A stretch of DNA of 64,000 bases, taken from positions 186,001 through 250,000 of the forward strand of contig NZ_CP006269.1 of NCBI RefSeq assembly GCF_000737535.1, read 5' to 3'. Made by a program: the position numbers and the translations under genes. Numbering within the stretch: the first letter of the stretch is position 1; the number at the start of each line of letters is the position of its first letter. The stretch is from Synechococcus sp. KORDI-100 (GTDB lineage: Bacteria > Cyanobacteriota > Cyanobacteriia > PCC-6307 > Cyanobiaceae). The notes beneath the pieces were generated by a model. That model had not been told where the DNA came from. It was given only the letters and a program-made list of their open reading frames with translations, and did no database searches. Shown here piece after piece: positions 17,880 to 29,339 of the stretch.

Positions 17880-19442
17880 ATGATTTTCCGCCTGTTGCCA
17901 TTGGCCGTCCTGCTTGTGATGGCGACAGGCTGTCGTGCCGTGGAACTGCAGGCCGAACCCGACGCTGCACCCGATCCCGCACCCGCGGCAGTGCGTGCAG
18001 TTCCGGCAACCCATCAGCCGGTTCCAGCACCACCTGGAGCCAACGGACTATCTCCTGTGCTCTGGGTGTCGCTTGCGGATCATCTCGGTCGCGGCGGCCG
18101 ATCACCACTGTTGACCCTCAGAAGTGCCTCAGGCCCCCTGACGCTTGAGGACGCAGCCGGCACGCAATGGAGCTCCGGCACGATTTCGATCGGCTGGAGG
18201 AGCGTGCCCCTAGACACTCCGTTGCCGTTGGCCCGCCGTGTGGCGGGGCCGTTTGCCAGCTTTGAATCGGCTGAACGGGTCGCCAAGCGCTGGCGCCAGA
18301 TCGGTGTCGCGGCTGAAGTTGCACACCCTGGCGACTGGGAGGTCTGGGCGCCGCAGGCGTCTCCGCTACCGGAGGGTCTGCGCGTCCGCGACTGGAGTGG
18401 CAGCACAACAACAGTGGTGAAACCCGTCCTGGAGAGTTCCGAGGGGGGAACCACGCTCACGGGACCGATTCAGATCCAGGCTCCCAACGGCCTGCTGTGG
18501 AAAGGCGGCTTGTATCGCGGTCCGTTTCGACTGCAGCCTGATGCCTACGGCAGTTGGACCCTGGTGGAACAGGTGCCCATTGAGCGTTATCTCGAAGGCG
18601 TGGTTCCCCACGAAATCGGCGCTGGTTCACCGACCGCAGCGCTGCAGGCCCAAACCGTTTTGGCTCGGACCTGGGCCCTCGCCAACAGCCATCGCTTCAG
18701 GATCGATGGATACCACCTCTGCAGCGACACCCAGTGCCAGGTGTACAGCGACCCTCGTCAGGCTGGCCGCGCAGTCAGGCAAGCCATCAAGGCCACAAGC
18801 GGTCGACTGTTGAGTTGGAAGGGTGAACCGATCAGTGCCGTTTATCACGCCAGTAATGGAGGTGTGATGGCAGCGGGTCCCGAGGCCTGGGCCATGGATC
18901 CGGCCCCCTACCTCAAGGCCGAGGCTGATGGTGATGAGGCCTGGCGGAATCGCCATCCGTTGCCTCTGATGCAGAGCGCAGCTGTCGATGCGTTGCTTCA
19001 AGGCGGAGCTGGGGCGTATGGAACCAATCACCCCCTGTTTCGCTGGAGTCGCACCTTGACGGCGCCTGAGATCAAACGCTCGCTCGGTGCTGAGGGCGCC
19101 GGACTGGCCTTGCCCCTCACCGTGTCCGTCCTGGAACGAGGAACGAGTGGTCGTGTTCTGGCTCTGAAGATCGCTGGCTCTGGTGATGCAGCGCCCGTGA
19201 TCCTCAAGCTCGATCGGATTCGGCGGACACTGAGGCGGCTTCCCAGCACCCTGTTTGTGATTTCTCCTCAGGGTGGAGGAAGCTGGTTGGTGCGAGGTGG
19301 CGGCTTCGGCCACGGCTCCGGTCTGTCCCAGGCCGGAGCCATTGACCTGGCCTGGCGTGGCTGGTCGACCGAGAAGATCCTGCGTCATTACTACCCAGGG
19401 ACTGTCTACGGTCCACTCCCCTCCCCCGTTCAAGCCCCTTAG
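17880..19442 (+). CDS. SpoIID/LytB-domain lipoprotein
   Basis: 520 residues from ATG 17880. A lipoprotein signal peptide [18 protein letters not shown] is followed by an Asp/Pro/Ala-rich linker. The SpoIID domain covers about 210-500: [18 protein letters not shown] with the catalytic-type Glu, [16 protein letters not shown], then AVYHASNGG and the C-terminal [19 protein letters not shown]. SpoIID proteins are peptidoglycan lytic transglycosylases; in cyanobacteria, which do not sporulate, they probably act in wall remodelling. A family 2 glycosyltransferase follows 23 bases later. Confidence 0.9.
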   Translation: MIFRLLPLAVLLVMATGCRAVELQAEPDAAPDPAPAAVRAVPATHQPVPAPPGANGLSPVLWVSLADHLGRGGRSPLLTLRSASGPLTLEDAAGTQWSSGTISIGWRSVPLDTPLPLARRVAGPFASFESAERVAKRWRQIGVAAEVAHPGDWEVWAPQASPLPEGLRVRDWSGSTTTVVKPVLESSEGGTTLTGPIQIQAPNGLLWKGGLYRGPFRLQPDAYGSWTLVEQVPIERYLEGVVPHEIGAGSPTAALQAQTVLARTWALANSHRFRIDGYHLCSDTQCQVYSDPRQAGRAVRQAIKATSGRLLSWKGEPISAVYHASNGGVMAAGPEAWAMDPAPYLKAEADGDEAWRNRHPLPLMQSAAVDALLQGGAGAYGTNHPLFRWSRTLTAPEIKRSLGAEGAGLALPLTVSVLERGTSGRVLALKIAGSGDAAPVILKLDRIRRTLRRLPSTLFVISPQGGGSWLVRGGGFGHGSGLSQAGAIDLAWRGWSTEKILRHYYPGTVYGPLPSPVQAP

Positions 19443-19465
19443 AGTCCTTCGACCTGGTTTGCTGC

Positions 19466-20785
19466 ATGGCTTCGGTCGCTGCCACTGGTGATCACCGCAG
19501 AGTGAAATCGGCAGCGTTTCTGTTTGCCTGTGGTTGCGCTGGGGCAGCACCCCACTGGTTTGATCCTGCTCGTTCCCTCTGGCCTGCGATCAGTCTCGCT
19601 CTGATGCTCGGCGGCTACGGGCTGAGGTCGGTGATGCGGGCGACCTTGCCCAAGGCTGACGCCGAGTCGTTTGAGCCGAGCGCCCGGACATTGCCGACCC
19701 TGGATGTCGTGGTGGCCGCCCGTGATGAAGAGAGTGTCGTGACACGACTGGTGGAGCGGCTGTCCGCCTTGCGCTACCCCACCGGGCGGATGTCCACATG
19801 GGTGATTGATGACGGCAGCCAGGACAGAACCCCACAGCTCCTCGATTCGCTGGCTCAGAAGCACTCTCAACTTCAGGTGATCCATCGGCCAAGAGACGCC
19901 GGTGGCGGCAAGTCCGGTGCCCTGAATGCGGCGTTGGGTCAACTCAAGGGTGAATGGCTCCTTGTGCTTGATGCCGATGCGCAGCTTCAGGAGGATCTGC
20001 TCGAGCGGCTGATTCCCTACGCCCTCGACGGAGGGTGGTCCGCTGTTCAGCTGCGCAAAGCGGTGATTGATGCGGATCGCAACTGGCTCACCCGCGCGCA
20101 GGCCATGGAGATGGCTCTGGATGCAGTGATTCAGAAAGGACGACAGGAGGGTGGTGGCGTTGCGGAATTGCGCGGTAACGGACAGCTGATCCGTCGTTCG
20201 ATGCTTCAGGCCAGTGGCGGCTTCAATGAAGACACCGTCACCGATGACCTTGATCTCAGCTTTCGCCTGCTCAGCCAGGGAGCTCTGATTGGGATCCTCT
20301 GGGATCCACCGGTGCAGGAGGAGGCTGTTCCGAGCTTGTCTGCTCTCTGGAGACAACGTCAGCGTTGGGCAGAGGGCGGACTGCAGCGCTTCTTCGATTA
20401 CTGGCCCACACTCACATCCGCGCAATTGACGATGCGTCAGCGCTGGGATCTGGCCTGCTTCTTTCTTCTGCAATACGGGCTCCCTGTCGTCTCCTTTGCT
20501 GATCTGAGCACCAGCCTGGTGAGCCGCAGCATGCCGACCTACTGGCCTCTTTCGGTCGTCGCCTTCAGCGTCTCCGGGATGGCTTACTGGCGTGGCTGTC
20601 GCGGTCGCCAAGAAGGCCCTGCTATCCCTCAACCAGGCCTTTTGAATCTTCTGGTGGCGATTGCCTACCTAGGCCACTGGTTTGTGGTGATTCCCTGGGT
20701 CACGTTGAAGATGGCCGTGCTGCCCAAACGGTTGGTCTGGGCCAAAACAAGCCACGGTGGCGAACAGCTTCCGGCCCGGGCCTGA
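19466..20785 (+). CDS. membrane glycosyltransferase, family 2
   Basis: 439 residues. One or two N-terminal membrane segments precede a GT-A domain with VVVAARDEESVV, the DxD motif in LVLDADAQL, TDDLDLSFRL and QRQRW (QxxRW), as in processive synthases such as cellulose or poly-GlcNAc synthases. Several C-terminal membrane segments follow. The substrate is unknown; a cell-wall or surface polysaccharide is likely. The close spacing after the SpoIID-like gene suggests one operon. Confidence 0.85.
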   Translation: MASVAATGDHRRVKSAAFLFACGCAGAAPHWFDPARSLWPAISLALMLGGYGLRSVMRATLPKADAESFEPSARTLPTLDVVVAARDEESVVTRLVERLSALRYPTGRMSTWVIDDGSQDRTPQLLDSLAQKHSQLQVIHRPRDAGGGKSGALNAALGQLKGEWLLVLDADAQLQEDLLERLIPYALDGGWSAVQLRKAVIDADRNWLTRAQAMEMALDAVIQKGRQEGGGVAELRGNGQLIRRSMLQASGGFNEDTVTDDLDLSFRLLSQGALIGILWDPPVQEEAVPSLSALWRQRQRWAEGGLQRFFDYWPTLTSAQLTMRQRWDLACFFLLQYGLPVVSFADLSTSLVSRSMPTYWPLSVVAFSVSGMAYWRGCRGRQEGPAIPQPGLLNLLVAIAYLGHWFVVIPWVTLKMAVLPKRLVWAKTSHGGEQLPARA

Positions 20786-21103
20786 ATGAAGGTCACGGAT
20801 TTGACGATCGGTTAATTCAAGTTGAAAGACTTTTATGGATCAAGAACCTCTTCTGTAGTGTAAAGATTACTGAATTTGTTTGAGTCGAAGGCGACGATTT
20901 TTGTGTTGATGGTGTCTTCACTCAAGTGCGGTAAAAATTGTCACCACAGTCATGAGCACTCAAAAAATCAGGTGATTCAGGTGTTATTGAGAGTTGGTTA
21001 GAGTTCAATTAATTATGGATATTTTTAATCAACTTTTATAAAACAATCATCACCTCGATCAACAACCTGAGTTATCGACGATCTGGATGGGAATTTTGCT
21101 GAT
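20786..21103. other. 318-bp AT-rich gap between convergent genes
   Basis: The gap between the GT2 gene and the end of dnaX is clearly AT-richer than the flanks. I see no open frame over a few codons with a sensible start, no tRNA, and no strong hairpin followed by T. It may hold terminators for both sides or a small RNA, but nothing can be supported. Confidence 0.5.
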
Positions 21104-22930
21104 CTACTCATCCAAGTTCACGTCAAGAACCTGACCATTGAAGAAATCAGCCAGGTTCTTGGCCTGCTTTTCGATCCCGGTTGCTGGCGCTCCGGACTGT
21201 GTCGTCTGTGGTGCTTGTGGCACTTGACGCTTTGCTGGACCTTGAGGCTGTGACACAGGCGCCGACGATTGCTGTTCAACTGGCTGCACTGGCGCGGGGT
21301 TTACGACCTTCTGAGCAGAAGGTGGTTTCAGAGCATCGGGCTGTTGGGTTTGTGGTGCTTGCGGAGTCACAACCGGTGACGTCACCACAGGGGCAGGGGG
21401 CATGGCATTGCTCTGGGATTCGAGAATGAGCTGGCGTGAGCCACCCAGTGCTTTGGCGATGGCCTGCTCCAGCAAGGCGGTCCGGCTTTGCACCATTCCC
21501 ATCCAGTTACCGGCCACTTGAACCACCGCGCGATTTGCATCCAGGCGAACCAGCTGGCCCTGCTGGGACAGCAGCATTCGCGTTGAAGGCAATTCCAGGC
21601 TTCCCAGGATCTGCTGCCAGAGCTCGGGAAGATTGACCTCGCTTGCTGAAAGATTGGGCAGTTGTGGTGAGGCTGCCGCAGGCTCTTTTGCGACTTGAGG
21701 AGGAGCAACTGCTTCCTTCTGAACTGGGGGTGGAGGCGAGGGGTCGGCCGGAGTCGTGGCTGGACGGGCGGCTGGGGGGGCGATTGCTTGGCTTGGACGG
21801 GGAGCTGCGGTTGTTGATGGTGCTGCGGTGCTGGTGGGTTCCGCGAGCAGGCCCAAAAGCAGCACTTCCAGCCAGAGGCGCGGCTGAACGCTCTGGCGCA
21901 GTTGCTGTTCGGTTCCCCTCAGTTGGGCCTGCCAGTGCAGCAGTTTCGTGCGGCCGATGGCTCTGGCGAGATCTGGCAGCTGGTCGCGGAACTGGGGCGA
22001 GACGCTGGTGAGGTCCGTTCGGTCCGGTGCGGCCGCCATCAGCACCAGATCTCTCAGGATGCCGGCCAGCCCCTGCAGCACGGCGCCGGGATCGCGGCCG
22101 CGATCCAGCAGGTTGCGGGCTGCCTCCAGCAGCTCCACCGGCTCTGAACTGCTCATCGCGTTCACCAGTTCCAGCAGTTCCTGCTCTGGCACGGCCCCCA
22201 GGAGATCCCAGACAGCGGTCGCTTCGATCGGAGCCGGCAGCAGGCTGAGCTGGTCCAGCAGGCTTTCGGCATCGCGCAAGCCCCCCTGGGAGCGCTGGGC
22301 CACCACATGAATGGCCTCAGGTTGGATCTCAATGGCTTCCTGTTCGGCGATCCAGCTCAGGTGTTGTTCGAGAGCCTCGAGGGGAATGCGGCGGAAATCG
22401 AAGCGCTGACAGCGGCTGAGGATGGTGGGCAGCACCCGCTGGGGATCCGTGGTGGCGAGCACGAACACCACCTGTGGTGGGGGCTCCTCCAGGGTTTTCA
22501 ACAGGGCGTTGAAGGCAGCCGTTGAAAGCATGTGGCACTCGTCCACCACGTACACCTTCCAGCGCGCCTGCACCGGCGCGAAGCGGGAGCGTTCGATCAG
22601 TTCCCGGATGTTGTCGACACCGGTGTTGGAGGCGGCGTCGATCTCGATCACATCCAGAGCTGTTCCGCTCGCAATCGTTGTGCACAACTCGCATTGGCCA
22701 CAGGGTTCCGGCGTCGGCACGTCGCTGTTCAGGCAGTTGAGCGATCGGGCCAGGATCCTGGCGCTGGATGTCTTGCCGGTGCCCCGCGGACCACTGAACA
22801 GATAGGCCGGTGCGATCCGGTTGCTGGTCAGGGCATGGCCAAGGGTGGCGGCAATCGCTTCTTGCCCCACCAGCTGGTCGAAGCGCTGGGGGCGGTATTT
22901 GTGATGCAGCGGCTGGTAGGCCGTACTCAT
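21104..22930 (-). CDS. dnaX: DNA polymerase III subunits gamma and tau
   Basis: The clamp-loader ATPase, 608 residues. The Walker A motif GPRGTGKTSSAR lies at about 46-57, the zinc module has cysteines in CLNSDVPTPEPCGQCELC, Walker B is VVDECHML, and the sensor segment is ILSRCQRF. After residue 370 a Pro/Ala/Gln-rich linker leads to a tau-like end. Cyanobacterial DnaX often carries inteins; none is present here, as the ATPase motifs are continuous. holA, another clamp-loader subunit, lies 12 kb away. Confidence 0.97.
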   Translation of the reverse strand: MSTAYQPLHHKYRPQRFDQLVGQEAIAATLGHALTSNRIAPAYLFSGPRGTGKTSSARILARSLNCLNSDVPTPEPCGQCELCTTIASGTALDVIEIDAASNTGVDNIRELIERSRFAPVQARWKVYVVDECHMLSTAAFNALLKTLEEPPPQVVFVLATTDPQRVLPTILSRCQRFDFRRIPLEALEQHLSWIAEQEAIEIQPEAIHVVAQRSQGGLRDAESLLDQLSLLPAPIEATAVWDLLGAVPEQELLELVNAMSSSEPVELLEAARNLLDRGRDPGAVLQGLAGILRDLVLMAAAPDRTDLTSVSPQFRDQLPDLARAIGRTKLLHWQAQLRGTEQQLRQSVQPRLWLEVLLLGLLAEPTSTAAPSTTAAPRPSQAIAPPAARPATTPADPSPPPPVQKEAVAPPQVAKEPAAASPQLPNLSASEVNLPELWQQILGSLELPSTRMLLSQQGQLVRLDANRAVVQVAGNWMGMVQSRTALLEQAIAKALGGSRQLILESQSNAMPPAPVVTSPVVTPQAPQTQQPDALKPPSAQKVVNPAPVQPVEQQSSAPVSQPQGPAKRQVPQAPQTTQSGAPATGIEKQAKNLADFFNGQVLDVNLDE

Positions 22931-22953
22931 GCGCCGCAGGCGATGCTGGGAGG

Positions 22954-23592
22954 CTACTCAGCTTCGCGGGATCCAGGCAGCGCCGCTGGCTGATCCAGCA
23001 GCGCATCGATCCGCTGCTTCAGGTCTTCAATCGCTTCCAGTTCATCGGCGAGACTCTGCCCTGTCAGCAACAGGCTCCGGTTGGAGCCGTCCCGGGCTTG
23101 CTGAAGCAGGGTTTCCAGCTTGCCCAGCAGTTTCTGGCGCAGACGTTCCAGCTTGGCCACGCCCTCGCGAGCGACATCACGGGCATGGTCATCCAGCCAA
23201 CCGCGCTGCACCAGCAGTTCGAGGCCGCGCATCAGGGCTGAGGGCATCAGGCCGCTCCAGTGGCGGGCCCGTTCGAGGGCTGATTCGATCTGGCCACTGC
23301 GGTGGCGGCCGGTTTTGCACCAGGTGGCGAAGTGTTCGCAGTTGTTGAACAGCAAGTTGTAGTTCTGCTCGCCGATGCGGCTCATCGCACGCCGCAATGT
23401 GACTCCCTTGGCCGAGGCAGCGTCGTGCTCGATCACCGTGATCGGCTGCTCCTGTCTGAAATCGTCGATGGAGCTGCGCAGGATCTCGCGACCTTCCAGG
23501 TAATGGGCCACGGTGCCGTCGCCCAGGTCGATTCCGTGATGGTGGAACAGGCCGTGCTGACGCGGCACCTGCAGGTGGTCAGCCGCCGCCAA
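22954..23592 (-). CDS. LRAT/NlpC-like (NC domain) protein
   Basis: 212 residues. The N-terminal half is a lecithin:retinol acyltransferase-like domain: HHHGIDLGDGTVAHYL holds the catalytic His, and NNCEHFATWC holds the nucleophile Cys within the NCEHF motif. The C-terminal half (about 110-200) is helical with coiled-coil spacing. Members of this thiol hydrolase/acyltransferase group modify lipids or peptides, but bacterial roles are mostly unknown. It is packed between clpX (4 bases) and dnaX (23 bases), so it is transcribed with them. Confidence 0.85.
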   Translation of the reverse strand: MAAADHLQVPRQHGLFHHHGIDLGDGTVAHYLEGREILRSSIDDFRQEQPITVIEHDAASAKGVTLRRAMSRIGEQNYNLLFNNCEHFATWCKTGRHRSGQIESALERARHWSGLMPSALMRGLELLVQRGWLDDHARDVAREGVAKLERLRQKLLGKLETLLQQARDGSNRSLLLTGQSLADELEAIEDLKQRIDALLDQPAALPGSREAE

Positions 23593-23596
23593 GGCT

Positions 23597-24946
<1,350 letters not shown>

Positions 24947-25036
24947 CGAACGCCAGAACCTTCAGACGGGACATTGCAGAGTGCGACCGATGCTGGCCTC
25001 CCTGAACACCAAGGATCGTGACCCGGAGCGCTGCTG

Positions 25037-25711
25037 TCAGCCCTCCGTAACGATTCCTCCGTCCCCGGAACTGTCCACCACTCGGTCGATCAGGCCGTAT
25101 TGAACCGCTTCTGGCGGCGAAAGGAAGTAGTCGCGATCAGTGTCTTCAGAGATTTTGTCGAGAGGCTGACCGGTGTGCTCCGCCATCAGGCCGTTCAAGG
25201 TTTCTTTCAGAAACAGGATTTCTTTCGCTTGGATTTCAATGTCCACGGCCTGTCCCTGGGCACCGCCAAGGGGCTGGTGGATCATGATCCTTGCGTTCGG
25301 GAGGGCCAGGCGTTTGCCCTTGCATCCTCCGCTGAGCAGGAACGCGCCCATGCTCGCAGCCAGCCCGTAGCAGATGGTCACCACGTCCGGAGCGACCTGC
25401 TGCATCGTGTCGTAGATGGCCAGCCCAGCTGTGACGGAGCCCCCAGGTGAATTGATGTAGATCTGTATGTCTTTTTCCGGGTCTTCGGCCTCCAGAAACA
25501 GCATCTGAGCCACAAGGGCGTCGGCGACGGCATCGTCGACCCCGGTTCCCAGAAAGATGATGCGCTCTCGCAGCAGCCGGGAGTAGATGTCGAAGGCGCG
25601 ATCACCGCGGCCGGATTGTTCCACCACCGTGGGCAACGGTCCTGGCGCGGAGATCGGCATCTCAGAGCGCCAGCGGTTCTGGATGGGGTGGTGACTGCGG
25701 GCGTCGATCAC
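25037..25711 (-). CDS. clpP: ATP-dependent Clp protease proteolytic subunit
   Basis: 224 residues from ATG 25711; an inner ATG at 25660 would give 207. The catalytic Ser is in [14 protein letters not shown], the His in [12 protein letters not shown] and the Asp in SEDTDRDYF. The full triad means a catalytic ClpP, not the inactive ClpR of cyanobacteria. The first 25 residues look like the N-terminal extension found in cyanobacterial ClpP partners of ClpX. It lies between tig and clpX. Confidence 0.97.
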   Translation of the reverse strand: MIDARSHHPIQNRWRSEMPISAPGPLPTVVEQSGRGDRAFDIYSRLLRERIIFLGTGVDDAVADALVAQMLFLEAEDPEKDIQIYINSPGGSVTAGLAIYDTMQQVAPDVVTICYGLAASMGAFLLSGGCKGKRLALPNARIMIHQPLGGAQGQAVDIEIQAKEILFLKETLNGLMAEHTGQPLDKISEDTDRDYFLSPPEAVQYGLIDRVVDSSGDGGIVTEG

Positions 25712-25754
25712 GCGCTCGGTGTCCTGCGGAATGGCATCAATCTATGGGTGATGC

Positions 25755-27191
25755 TCAGCTCTCGGCGTCCGGCTTGGACTTCGTCTTGGCTGGAGCTTTT
25801 TTCGTTGCCGATTTTGTCTTCGACGCTGGCTTGCTGTCTTTCTCAGCCGCTTTCTTGCTGACGGTTTTTTCGGTGACAGTTTTTTCGGAGACGGTGCTGT
25901 TCTCCTCGAGCCAGGTCATCAGCTGATCCTGGATCAGGTCGTCCATCACCGCCTGCCGAAGCCGCTCCGGGTCGATCTTGGCGTCGGCCGAGATCTCTTT
26001 TTTCACCTCCTCGAGCTTCGCCTCCACGGCCTTGTCGTCGACGTTGATGCTTTCCTGTTCAGCCAGTGCTGTCAGGGCGAAGCTGCGGCGCAGCCGTTCT
26101 TCGGCCTCCGGCCGGGCGTTCTGCATCAGGTTGCGGACGAGATCCTGGGTGAACAGGGATTTCACATCCATGCCCTGCTGGGCGAACTGGGCGGCGGTCT
26201 GCTCCACCAGATTGCGACTTTCCTGCTGGATCAGCGCTTCCGGGAGTTCGACCTCCAGCTGATTCACGAGGGCTGCCACCAGCGCATCCCGCCGGTTGCT
26301 GGTCTCGCGTCGTTCGGCGTCGTCCTTTAGCCGTTGCTCGAGGTCGCTGCGCAGTTCCTTCAACGTGTCCTTTTCGCCGGCCTGTTTGGCGAAATCGTCA
26401 TCGAGCGCTGGAAGTTCCCGGGTTTTGAGGTCCTTGAGTTCAATGTCGAAGTCCGCCTTGCGGCCACGGGCATCCTCTTTGGGGTAGTCGTCCGGGAACT
26501 GGCAGGCCACGGTTGCCTTGTCACCGATGCTCATCCCGATCACCCCCTCGATGAACCCGGGGATCATCCGGCCGTGCTCGAGGTCCACATCCATGGAGTC
26601 AGCACTGCCGCCTTCGATCTCCGTGCCGTCATCGCTGTAGCGGCCCTTGAAGCACAGGACAGCGATGTCACCTTTGTCAGCGGCGCGTCCCTCAACGGGC
26701 ACAACGGTCGCCAGCTGCTTGCGGGAGTCTTCGATCATCTCGTCCACCTTGGCGGCGTCGTAGTGGACGGGTTCGTATTCAGCCTTCAGTCCCTTGGTGC
26801 TTTTGAGCTTGGGCGTCGGGGCGACGTCGGCCTCCAGGGTCACCGTGAACGCTTCGCCGGGTTGAAAACTGTCGAGCAGTCCATCAAATCCCCCGCTCAG
26901 CTCAGGCTGGCTGATCGGTTCCAGCGACTCCTGCTGAATGGCCTCCCGCCAGGCACCATCCACCAGTGATTCCAGGGCACTGGCCTTGATGCGGACGACC
27001 CCCAGTTGCTGCACCACCACCGTGCGCGGCACCTTGCCTTTGCGGAAGCCCGGCAGGTTGATCGTGCGGCTGAGGGTTCTGATGGCGTCCTCGTAACTCG
27101 CTTTGCTGCGCTCCCCTGGAACCGTCACCGTGACGGCCAGCCGGCTGCTTGGGCGGGCTTCGGTGGTCACCTTTAAGGAAGCAGCGCTCAT
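25755..27191 (-). CDS. tig: trigger factor, ribosome-bound chaperone and prolyl isomerase
   Basis: 478 residues. The ribosome-binding loop is GFRKGKVP at about 50-57, the FKBP-like isomerase domain is central ([21 protein letters not shown], read in parts), and the helical chaperone domain follows. The last 45 residues are Lys/Ala/Ser-rich ([16 protein letters not shown]), a tail common in cyanobacterial trigger factors. It is the first gene of tig-clpP-clpX and diverges from asd, with a palindrome in the shared upstream region. Confidence 0.97.
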   Translation of the reverse strand: MSAASLKVTTEARPSSRLAVTVTVPGERSKASYEDAIRTLSRTINLPGFRKGKVPRTVVVQQLGVVRIKASALESLVDGAWREAIQQESLEPISQPELSGGFDGLLDSFQPGEAFTVTLEADVAPTPKLKSTKGLKAEYEPVHYDAAKVDEMIEDSRKQLATVVPVEGRAADKGDIAVLCFKGRYSDDGTEIEGGSADSMDVDLEHGRMIPGFIEGVIGMSIGDKATVACQFPDDYPKEDARGRKADFDIELKDLKTRELPALDDDFAKQAGEKDTLKELRSDLEQRLKDDAERRETSNRRDALVAALVNQLEVELPEALIQQESRNLVEQTAAQFAQQGMDVKSLFTQDLVRNLMQNARPEAEERLRRSFALTALAEQESINVDDKAVEAKLEEVKKEISADAKIDPERLRQAVMDDLIQDQLMTWLEENSTVSEKTVTEKTVSKKAAEKDSKPASKTKSATKKAPAKTKSKPDAES

Positions 27192-27232
27192 GGCAGGCGT
27201 CAGGGGATGTCAGGGCAGCAGCGCAGTTTAAG

Positions 27233-27247
27233 AAACGCCTGGCGTTT
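27233..27247. promoter_or_regulatory. 15-bp palindrome between divergent tig and asd
   Basis: AAACGCC-T-GGCGTTT is a perfect 7-bp inverted repeat around one base, 42 bases upstream of the tig start and 113 before asd. It could be an operator or part of a hairpin. No known binding motif was recognised. Confidence 0.3.
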
Positions 27248-27359
27248 AGCTCCCGTCTAAGCTGAAGCGAGGGAAAGTTTTCGTTGTCACCGTCTCAGCG
27301 TTGCGGCAACACAAGAGCAAAGCCCAAAAATCGTTAAGAGCCAGCCAACGACAACCTGC

Positions 27360-28382
27360 TTGTTTCCGACACTTCCCAATCGTTCCCTCAACGTTGCAGT
27401 CCTCGGTGCCAGTGGTGCTGTCGGTCAGGAGCTGCTGCTGCTGCTTCAGGACCGTCAGTTCCCCGTCGGTGAGCTGAAACTGCTGGCGTCCGCCCGTTCC
27501 GCTGGCAGCACCCGGCAGTGGGGCGCTCAGGCGATCACGGTTGAGGCGGTCACGGCCCAGTCCTTTCAGGGCGTCGATCTTGTCCTGGCATCCGCCGGTG
27601 GTTCCGTCTCCCGTCAGTGGCGAGAAGCGATCACCGATGCCGGTGCCGTGATGGTGGATAACTCCAGTGCCTTCCGGATGGAGGCTGGTGTTCCCCTGGT
27701 GGTTCCGGAAGTCAATCCCAGGGCAGCGCTGGAGCATCGGGGAGTGATCGCCAACCCCAACTGCACCACGATCCTGCTCACCCTGGCTCTTGCACCCCTG
27801 GCAGCACGTCGCCCCATGCGGCGCGTGGTGGTGAGTACCTATCAATCCGCGAGCGGAGCAGGGGCGCGGGCGATGGAGGAGCTCAAAACCCTGTCCCGCG
27901 TAGTGCTCGATGGCGGCACTCCGGTGAGCGAGGTCTTGCCCCATCCCCTTGCCTTCAATCTCTTTCTGCACAACTCACCGCTTCAGGCCAACCACTACTG
28001 CGAGGAAGAGATGAAGATGGTCAACGAAACGCGCAAGATCATGGAGCTTCCCGATCTGCGTTTTTCGGCCACCTGTGTTCGTGTTCCGGTGTTGAGAGCT
28101 CACTCTGAGGCCGTCAACATTGAATTCAACGAGCCCTTCCCGGTTGATGAAGCACGCGAGCTGCTGCAGCAGGCACCCGGCGTCGAGCTGATTGAAGACC
28201 TCGACGCCAATCGCTTCCCGATGCCAACGGATGTCACCGGCCGTGATCCGGTAGCTGTGGGACGCATTCGTCAGGACATCAGCGATCCCAATGCCCTGGA
28301 GCTCTGGCTGTGCGGTGATCAGATCCGTAAGGGAGCGGCTCTGAATGCCATCCAGATCGCTGAGCTGCTTGTGGCCTCATGA
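27360..28382 (+). CDS. asd: aspartate-semialdehyde dehydrogenase
   Basis: Reduces aspartyl phosphate to the semialdehyde, the branch point to lysine, threonine and methionine. 340 residues from TTG 27360, since no ATG or GTG lies before the conserved start [15 protein letters not shown], which is the NADP-binding motif. The active-site Cys is in ANPNCTTI, and the His is in [13 protein letters not shown]. It overlaps dapA by 4 bases (ATGA), so the two are translationally coupled. Confidence 0.97.
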   Translation: MFPTLPNRSLNVAVLGASGAVGQELLLLLQDRQFPVGELKLLASARSAGSTRQWGAQAITVEAVTAQSFQGVDLVLASAGGSVSRQWREAITDAGAVMVDNSSAFRMEAGVPLVVPEVNPRAALEHRGVIANPNCTTILLTLALAPLAARRPMRRVVVSTYQSASGAGARAMEELKTLSRVVLDGGTPVSEVLPHPLAFNLFLHNSPLQANHYCEEEMKMVNETRKIMELPDLRFSATCVRVPVLRAHSEAVNIEFNEPFPVDEARELLQQAPGVELIEDLDANRFPMPTDVTGRDPVAVGRIRQDISDPNALELWLCGDQIRKGAALNAIQIAELLVAS

Positions 28383-29287
28383 GCACACCCGCTGAGCTCT
28401 CTGCTGCACCCTTCGGCCGCGTGATCACGGCGATGGTGACGCCATTTGATCCTGAGGGTGCCGTCGATCTCGCCCTTGCGGCTCGTCTGGCGCAGCACCT
28501 GGTGGAGACGGGCTCGGATGGTCTGGTGGTCTGCGGTACCACCGGTGAATCGCCCACGTTGAGCTGGCAGGAGCAGCTGCAGCTGCTGGAGACGGTTCGA
28601 CAGGCTGTCGGTCCTGGCGTCAAGGTGCTGGCGGGATCCGGCAGCAACAGCACCGCTGAAGCTGTTGAAGCCACCCGGGAGGCTGCGGCAGCGGGTGCTG
28701 ATGGTGCCCTTGTGGTGGTGCCTTACTACAACAAGCCTCCCCAGGAGGGCCTGGAAGCCCATTTCCGTGCGGTCGCCTCCGCCGCCCCTGAGCTTCCGGT
28801 GATGCTTTACAACATCCCTGGACGTACCGGGTGCAGTCTTCAGCCCGGCACGGTGGCTCGATTGATGGATTGCCCGAACATCACCAGCTTCAAAGCGGCG
28901 AGTGGCACGACTGAGGAAGTCACCCAGTTGCGGTTGCTGTGTGGATCCCGTCTGGCGATCTACAGCGGAGACGATGGATTGACGCTGCCGATGCTGTCCG
29001 TCGGGGCCGTCGGTGTTGTGAGCGTTGCCAGTCACATCGCCGGCATGCGGATCCGCGCCATGATTGAGGCTTACTTCAACGGTCAGGGTGCCGTCGCACT
29101 CGGCCACCACGAACAGTTGCAGCCTCTGTTCAAGGCCATGTTCGCCACCACCAATCCGATCCCGGTCAAAGCTGCCCTCGAACTCAGCGGCTTTCCAGTC
29201 GGTCCGCCCCGTCCTCCTCTTCTCTCTCTGTCTGACGCCATGCGAGATGCCCTGTCCAACACCCTTGCTGCCCTGCGCCAGACCTGA
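28379..29287 (+). CDS. dapA: 4-hydroxy-tetrahydrodipicolinate synthase
   Basis: Condenses aspartate semialdehyde with pyruvate, the first committed step of lysine and diaminopimelate synthesis. 302 residues. Family marks are the pyruvate-binding [10 protein letters not shown], the catalytic Tyr in [10 protein letters not shown], and the Schiff-base Lys in ITSFKAASG. It directly uses the product of asd, whose stop it overlaps. lysC, the pathway's first enzyme, lies 4 kb away on the other strand. Confidence 0.97.
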   Translation: MSTPAELSAAPFGRVITAMVTPFDPEGAVDLALAARLAQHLVETGSDGLVVCGTTGESPTLSWQEQLQLLETVRQAVGPGVKVLAGSGSNSTAEAVEATREAAAAGADGALVVVPYYNKPPQEGLEAHFRAVASAAPELPVMLYNIPGRTGCSLQPGTVARLMDCPNITSFKAASGTTEEVTQLRLLCGSRLAIYSGDDGLTLPMLSVGAVGVVSVASHIAGMRIRAMIEAYFNGQGAVALGHHEQLQPLFKAMFATTNPIPVKAALELSGFPVGPPRPPLLSLSDAMRDALSNTLAALRQT

Positions 29288-29339
29288 CGGTTCGGTTCAA
29301 AGGCTTCACGCAAACAGCTAACTTTTAATCGCTTCTTCC

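Noticed and set aside
19439-20632. A 397-codon open frame antisense to the GT2 gene
   Set aside because: The plus strand encodes a clear glycosyltransferase with motifs; the antisense translation has no motif or membrane pattern.
21104-22930. Possible intein in dnaX, common in cyanobacteria
   Set aside because: The ATPase motifs are continuous and the length is normal for an intein-free DnaX.
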